From Ectobius pallidus (Eukaryota > Arthropoda > Insecta > Blattodea > Ectobiidae): a stretch of 64,000 bases of DNA. The DNA lies in NCBI GenBank assembly GCA_964059195.1, contig CAXKWD010000001.1, forward strand, positions 119,717,751 through 119,781,750, given 5' to 3'. A program made the translations under genes and the position numbers. The notes under the pieces were generated by a model. The model had not been told where the DNA came from. It made no database searches and saw only the letters and a list, made by a program, of their open reading frames with translations. This document shows, one piece after another, positions 58,192 to 64,000 of this stretch (position 1 is its first letter; each line of letters starts with the position of its first letter).

Positions 58192-60308
58192 CTGTATTAA
58201 AGTAAATTCTTATTTATTACTTCTTCCCTATATGAAGTGCAACATACATATAAATCAGCTTAATCTTTCAAAATTGGCAATAATTATCTATCAGACTTTC
58301 TTTAGAAAAACAAAATTTGATAAATTCTAACAGAATTTTCATCCTTAGTGAAAAGGAGAACATATCCTCCATGTGGTCAACCTTCCTACATGATTGTGAA
58401 CCAAACTGAGCATTAATACCTCGGCAATGTTAAGTGATATGTACAGCTGTGGTGCACTTAAAGCTAAAGCTGTTCATAGTGCGACCTATGGTGGGTTAAA
58501 ATATAAATACATATGCTAGATCCTGAAGTCTAATACAACTCACAGTTTACTCAAATACAAACATGGAAAATGTGCTCAAAAGTTATAGCTTTAACTTTTG
58601 AGCACATTTTCCATGTTTGTATTTGAGTAAACTGTGAGTTGTATTAGACTTCAGGATCTAGCATATGTATTTATATTTTAACCCACCATAGGTCGCACTA
58701 TGAATATTTTACTAACAGTGTATTTGAAATAGCAACAATTATGATCTTAAGAGCTTTGAAAAAACACTCCTCAGTTACCATGAGAACAATACCTAAACCT
58801 TTGCTTCAGATTAAAAAAAAATCCAGTTATTGTTCCATTGCCCTTTGTGTTGGACACACTTGTTAGACACCATACTGTTAATTACTTAGGCATTCTTTTC
58901 TAGAATTCTGTGCATTTTTTGTTCATTTGTGGCAAACCCAAATTTTTTTTTGTCTCTCCTGGAAAATTTGAAAATGGACCAATTTTTGTGATCCCCAAGT
59001 ATGAGAATATTTGCTAATAATTATGTTTGCTCTTCTATCAGTACTTCCTTGTCTAAAAACTCCATGGCACTGCATCCCTGAAGGGACTAGGCCTACCATC
59101 TGACCCCTGCATCAAACTACCACAGGCAGATTGTGGGAGCATGTGATCAGCTTGCCAACACATGATTTCACTGACTGGAGTTGCTAGTTCATAATCAATT
59201 AGCTCCTCAGTTTGAATCACGAGGCTGAGTGCACCCTGTTACATTTAATTTTAGAAAATACAGTACATTCTTTTATGAGATATTTAGGATTTTTGCGTCA
59301 TATTTAGCCACGTTTAATAACATATTTGCAGTCATATTTTTCACTTTTTTAGGTCATAAACATCCGAACCCTATTAATAACTTTCAATTATGTTACAATA
59401 TCTTAACATTATACATGTGTGAGTTCCACAGTGACATGTAAGACCTGACAATATTAGTGGCAAAATCAGAAAAGGTACTGGGATCGAACATGAGCCTGCA
59501 GATCCATAGCCAGCGATGCTAACCATGTGACCATACTGGTGATCCATTCTTTGCTATCTACCGAATATATTTTGCCCAATAGCTCCAGAAATCAAAGAAG
59601 TTCGTATCAAACATTCTAAGTAGTATTTTTTTAGACAGCTTAAATTAGAAATAGAAGTTCTAACACAAGACATAAAGTAAAAGTACCACATTATCGCACT
59701 AGTGCTAAAAAATCTATTGCAACCAACTTGAGTTTCAGTCACAAGAAAAATACTCTTTTAGTTAAGAATATTTGTATATGATTACTAAATATTTTTTTAA
59801 GTTTGATAAAAATTGAAAATGTTCAAATTCAAGACGCCTTTTTAATATTAAATTTCTCACAGTGATCACAAAAAATTGTCATATTTAGTTGTATGTCATA
59901 CATAGTTAAAAGTGTGGTTGATGCCATTCCTTATGTTAACAGCCAATGTGGCTCCTTGGTACGTAGTTTATTAGAATAATTCTAATATTTCTTATTACTT
60001 CACAAACATTAACGGCTGTCTAAAATTAGGGTATGTGATACACATGGTAAAATGACTTTATTATGTTCATAAGATTGCTTCACTCTCTCTTTTGGGCTTG
60101 TTTTGTAAACATACTTAATTGCAAAATAAAATATAATTTTTACCACTTGTACTATAAATATCTGTTATGATGAGAAAGTATGATAAATTACCGGTTTCCT
60201 TTCAAAGGATGCAACGAAAGGTGGATTATGTATAAATTTGTTAGATAAGAGGCTGTCTGCCCTCTTTTGAGATGTAGCAGGTGTCCACTTCTTTGTTGAT
60301 ACTGCCAT
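58015..60308 (-). CDS. Small lysine-rich protein of 97 residues, two coding exons, family not recognised
   Basis: Coding exons 60308-60192 and 58191-58015 join in phase 0 through a GT-AG intron of 2.0 kb. The start ATG lies one base after a good acceptor (CTTCCTTAG), so an untranslated first exon must lie upstream. The product begins MAVSTKKWTPATSQKRADSL, has NKFIHNPPFVASFERKP, then RTDMWALISHEYAKMWNEEH and ends KKKDLYKKIFQKREA. It is basic, without a signal peptide or membrane segment, and rich in Trp, Tyr and Lys. The layout recalls short ciliary or mitochondrial proteins but I cannot name a family. Splice signals and in-phase joining support a real gene. Confidence 0.72.
58473..58704. repeat. 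Near-perfect 232-bp palindrome
   Basis: Axis at 58588/58589. Arms of about 113 bp are fully complementary apart from one T-T mismatch at the axis. The flanks outside 58473 and 58704 do not pair. Lies in the intron of the small - strand gene. Not related to the other hairpin elements here. Confidence 0.9.
59229..59385. repeat. hAT-like terminus fragment
   Basis: Ends TTTAGGTCATAAACATCCGA and ACCCTA, with T-rich TCATATTTAG-type subterminal repeats before it, comparable with window positions 1-92. Only one end is seen. Confidence 0.35.
59478..59548 (-). repeat. tRNA-like SINE remnant
   Basis: On the - strand: GGTCACATGGTTAGCATCGC (A-box side) and TGTTCGATCCCAGTACC (B box). No tail match with other copies. 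Confidence 0.45.
59549..60190. other. Intron of the small gene, nothing recognised
   Basis: AT-rich up to the donor at 60191. Confidence 0.4.
60192..60308 (-). CDS. Small gene, first coding exon
   Basis: 39 codons. Acceptor AG directly before an A and the ATG; donor GTAATT after AGG AAA CCG. Confidence 0.72.
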
Positions 60309-60933
60309 TCTAAGGAAGAAGGAAAATATGTAAGTTAATCCTATTCAGTCAATGTTGAAATCCAAGTTGTGGTATTTTTAATTTGAAGAAAGAACATAAT
60401 GGCCTATAACTCAATACTGGTACCACTATTAGACAACTGTGTTATTAATGTTTTAAATATCAATCCATTTCCAAAGATTCTTTTTATTTTTATTTTTTAT
60501 TTCAGCTGTGTTTATACTAGAGGTGTACATATTCTGATTTTAGCTTGCTTGCCCCATTGAAATTCTGCAACCAGTCACAGCTTTTAACTTGCTTGACTAG
60601 AAAGCAAGCCAGATTACAACGATGATAAGAAATACTGTCACTATGAGTCACAAGCTCTTCATAACTTGGTGGGTTGCACAGGACCTAAGGAAACTGCAAG
60701 GCCTGGCGGAAAGAATATGAAACTGGGTATAGCAGTGCACTGGTAAGTCGTGCAGTTACGTAGTTGAGGAACTTCAGATGTGTTTAGAGAATTTTACCCT
60801 GAAGGAAGCCGAGGAGAAACTAAAATGTGGACAGTTTGAATTATCAATGAACAAAGGTACTAGTCCGGCATGGGAAAAATTTTCAAACATTTTCGAGAAA
60901 ACATCATAAAATCATTAATAACAATAACAAAAA

Positions 60934-61652
60934 TCCCTTTAGGCAAGCCTACAAGCTGAGGTAGATTTCGAAGTGCTTTTGTTTTAATTTACTGTCGCTG
61001 CGTAGCACTCTTCTTCTTTAGCCTCGGCATGACAAACCCGCAATAATAACTGCAAAAAAGAGGAAAGAGAACTTTTTCAAACATTCAAATCTCGCCTTAT
61101 ATGAGAACTATCAAGAAACTAGTTATTGATTTGTAGAGTACTCATCAAGAGCTTTTCAACGATACCCCACAAGACGTAGTTTCGAAAATTTCGAATTTCC
61201 ATCCCCATACCCCCACCCCCACTCGTACTCCCAAAACCCCCGAATCGTTGGTGTCACTGTGAACTCCATAAGGAGTACTCTAATTTATTCAATCAAAGTT
61301 TCCCTCTATACTTCATAGGGGCCGAGATATAAATGTTTTAAAATTTCAACCCCCTCCCCCGACCACCCTCTTGCGCCAATTTTGCTCATTAACGAACTTG
61401 TCTGAACTATTGGGCCTAGAAATAACATAATAAAATTTGATTCAAATATCTTGAAAATTACGGCCGCTAGCGTGTAAAGATATATATGTATATATAAAGA
61501 TATATATATATATACATATACTGTATATAAATATAAATATCACAATTTTTTTTAACAGGCGGTGGTTTCGTACTTAGGGAGGCATGAAACGTAAAGATAT
61601 GAACAAATTTTTTGAAAGTCATTAGGTAGATTTTTCTTCGAAATCTACCTAA
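60934..61652 (+). repeat. 719-bp interspersed repeat, copy 2
   Basis: Same strand as 11646-12363 and alike along its length, with the same ends. Differences are scattered substitutions and a longer (TA)n tract at about 61480-61530. Inserted in the hAT element; flanking bases A and T agree with Helitron-type insertion in this copy. Confidence 0.78.
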
Positions 61653-61654
61653 TA

Positions 61655-63045
61655 ATAAAAATAATAAAATCAGGTAAACTGATGTAAAAAAGTGCCAGTA
61701 TGTTTTTTTAAATCAGTTATGATTACAATTATGATATGCAGAATATGTTTTTTTAATTGATTTACAAGTTAAGCTCCAGATTTATTCATTAAGCAGGGCT
61801 TAGGGAAGAACAAAGGTCTAGTTTTCTTTTTAATCAGATTAAAATCTTCCAGCATCAGCTGAACTGTACAGATTTTTGATATCTTGACAATCGCACACTC
61901 ACATAAAAATACGAAAAAGAAAGTGAAATTGGCTGGTTTCGGGATTTGAACCATGGAACTCCATAACGTGAGGCCAAAACGTTACCATCTCGGTCACCTG
62001 GGTCAGTTTAACGGTCTAGTTGTAAGTTATAAGCACATGTAAAACAATAGTGTTTTTGGTCATAGCTATCTCTATTTTAATTTCCAAAGCCGTAAAATAT
62101 CACAGTAAAACAATTGACTATGTTGTCATGATAAATGATTTGCTTTTTTTTTTATATAAATTCTTTCGAATACGTATATTATCATAAAATAGGCACCAAA
62201 TTGAGCATTACTCCGAAACAGGTGAACCGATTTCATCCAGTATCAGTAGACCTCTTCCCATGAACACTATAAATGTGTATACCAAATTCCATAAAAATCC
62301 GGTAAAGCGTATTTGAGTTACCGCGTTTTTAAAATAGACACTAAATTGGGTTTTACTCCGGTACCGGACAACCGATTTGGTCAATATCGGTAGACGTCTT
62401 CCCATGTACATTATAAATGGGTATACAAAGTTTCAGGAAAATCCAATAAAGCATATTTGAGTTATCGCGACTTCTCATATATTAACATAAAAGGCAATAA
62501 ATTGGGCATTATTCCGGTACTGGCCAACCGATTTGGTTGAACATCAACAGACGTCTTTCCATGGATAGTATAAATGCGTATACGAAGTTTCATAAATATC
62601 CGATAAGGCGTATTTGAGCTATTGCGCCTTTAAAATATACACTAAATTGGGTTTTACTCCGGTACCGGTCAACAGATTAGGTTCAAATTTAACAGAGTAC
62701 TTTTCATGGATGTCATAAATGCGTATACCAAGTTTAATGGAAATCCGATACAGCGTATTTGAATTATGGCGCCTTTCTATTAGAAAGGCGCCATAATCTA
62801 TTAAAATAGGCACTAAATTGGGCATTACTCCGGTACCGGTGAACCGATTTGGTTCAATATCAATAGGGTTCTTCCCATTGACATTATAAATGTGTTTTCC
62901 AAGTTTCATGAAAATCCGAAAAAGCGTATTTGAGTTAGAGCGCGTACAGACACACGGACGGACGGACAGACAGACAGACGGACAGACATTTTTCGTCCCC
63001 CACACAATCTCATAAAGTACCATACTGGCACTTAATAATTGTGTT
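61655..63045 (-). mobile_element. Element with five or more internal ~145-bp repeats, copy 2
   Basis: The inverse of 35659-36825, with AAGTGCCAGTATG ends at 61690 and 63022. It holds a tRNA-like segment (61932-62007) that copy 1 lacks, and a short inverted GGCGCC(T/A)...ATTAGAAAGGCGCCATAAT duplication near 62767-62800. Open frames such as 62619-63023 follow the repeat period and are not genes. Inserted in the hAT element. Confidence 0.82.
61932..62007 (-). repeat. tRNA-like segment inside the repeat element
   Basis: On the - strand: GTGACCGAGATGGTAACG (A-box side), GGTTCAAATCCC (B box), then AATTTCACTTTC. Copy 1 keeps only the first few bases (CCGAGATGGTA) and then joins TAGACCTTT. Confidence 0.55.
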
Positions 63046-63341
63046 AAGATGCTAAAACGATTTTTAATACTTTATCCACCTTTTATTTATCTGCATGGTG
63101 AATTTCTTCTACCAGCATGTAGAAAAGCAAGAAAGAATTACCTACACTTAGCAACTACAGTTGTTTAGCTGATAGGAATGTCGCAAGCTTATTCTGGCTT
63201 GCCTAGGTTGGGTTTGACCTGACCCATCAAGCTTAAAAAAACCTGCCTGCTTCCTAGCTATGACGCTGGCAACTTGCTTGCCTGGTGTTCAAGCGGGTAT
63301 GGGCAAGCTAAAATCGAAATTTGTACACCTCTAGTTTATAC

Positions 63342-63526
63342 TCCTTTTAGCTTCGAGGCTATATAAGGAGTTTGAGATCTGTGTCTATACAGTAGGGTAG
63401 ACCATGGAACTATTACTTGTCAATTGTTTCTATTGTCAGTGTATTTAATGGGGTAAATTTCAACTGATATTAATTTAAATGGATGTGATACAGGATGAAA
63501 TGGTGAGGATGATTCATGGTATGTAA
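63342..63526. other. Nothing recognised
   Basis: Upstream side of the small gene; its untranslated first exon and promoter may lie here or beyond the window but I cannot place them. Confidence 0.3.
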
Positions 63527-63625
63527 ATATCCAATTTGGCATTTGCCTTTACGACTGGGGAAACCATGAAAAAACTCATGTCAAATTGGCTGGCCCCGGG
63601 ATTTGAACCTGGGACCTCCCAACGA
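63527..63625 (-). mobile_element. tRNA-derived SINE fragment
   Basis: TCCAATTTGGCATTTGCCTT, TCATGTCAAATTGG and the B box (GGATTTGAACC on +) match the copy at 51690-51830. The 5' part of the head is missing. Confidence 0.6.
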
Positions 63626-64000
63626 TTCTTGTAGTGTATGAAAAAGAAAAACATTTCTTAGTGCTGAAAAATATATAACTATTGAGAATGAGAATATTGG
63701 GAATATATATAACTATATAGTGAACTATTAGAAATGGTTTGTTAAAGAAAGCCCTAAATAGTAGTTTGTGTTTTGTTCTTAAATTACTATTATGGAAAAT
63801 TAATCTCTTTAGAAAATATGAAGTTCTTACAGAAATACTGATTCTAATATTTACCTTCTTTGATGTAATGAGCTGTCTTGAATATAATCTGACTTACAGG
63901 AATTAAGAACACCTTTTATTTAATGAGAAAAGCTTCATGATTAATGAAACTCAGTGATTGATTCTTCATTTTGAACAGTTTAGTTTAGTTTGAAGAATTG
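63626..64000. other. Nothing recognised
   Basis: AT-rich window end without supported features. Confidence 0.4.

Larger units (their letters stand above)
60518..63333 (+). mobile_element. hAT element, 2816 bp, 8-bp duplication, carrying two nested repeats
   Basis: Exact GTTTATAC at 60510-60517 and 63334-63341. Ends TAGAGGTGTACATATTCTGA and, inverted, TAGAGGTGTACAAATTTCGA. Without the inserts (60934-61652 and 61655-63045) about 0.7 kb remains. A short frame near 60820-60905 (GQFELSMNKGTSPAWEKFSN) looks like the start of a BED-finger transposase. Decayed and non-autonomous. Confidence 0.88.

Noticed and set aside
62619..63023. 134-codon frame with repeated [23 protein letters not shown] blocks
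   Set aside because: It follows the ~145-bp tandem repeats of a non-coding element; copy 1 lacks the frame.

Overview
This is eukaryotic, AT-rich nuclear DNA, most probably from an insect. It has GT-AG introns of several kilobases, many families of transposons and tRNA-derived repeats, RNase H-bearing non-LTR retrotransposons, a decayed member of what I recall as a multi-copy arthropod gene family, and frequent AGGCCTA-type strings. A cockroach- or termite-like (hemimetabolous) genome is my best guess; the species cannot be fixed from the sequence.

Two host genes are supported. (1) The + strand from 17311 to 45308 carries ten coding exons of a DNAJC7 (TPR2) orthologue: TPR repeats followed by a C-terminal J domain with an HPD motif, all junctions GT-AG and all phases consistent, ending at a TAA at 45306-45308. 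The first exon with the ATG was not found. (2) The - strand from 60308 to 58015 carries two coding exons of a small, lysine-rich protein of 97 residues that I do not recognise. The two genes converge, and the interval between them is full of mobile elements.

Everything else is mobile or decayed. 1-17.3 kb: a CR1-like retrotransposon 5' half (PHD finger, SGNH esterase and endonuclease, all broken), a tRNA-headed SINE inside a minisatellite, TIR elements nested in one another, a Penelope-like fragment, a P2X7-C-like coding remnant split by a palindromic tRNA-like composite with a 14-bp target duplication, and an RNase H retrotransposon. Introns of DNAJC7: a complete hAT element (8-bp duplication, CGGBP1-like zinc finger, one stop codon), a decayed DUF4371/hAT pseudogene, pogo/Tigger-, hAT- and piggyBac-type MITEs, and an element with five internal ~145-bp repeats. 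45-58 kb: two SINEs, a second piggyBac-type MITE, a 5'-truncated CR1-like reverse transcriptase with a SINE in its 3' UTR, and a multi-frame pseudogene. 58-64 kb: a near-perfect 232-bp palindrome in the small gene's intron, and an hAT element (8-bp duplication) that has swallowed two other repeats, each with a second copy elsewhere in the window.

The strongest leads are the tRNA-like units arranged as inverted pairs at three separate loci, the 232-bp palindrome, the datable nesting of elements through their target duplications, and the nearly intact CGGBP1-type hAT.
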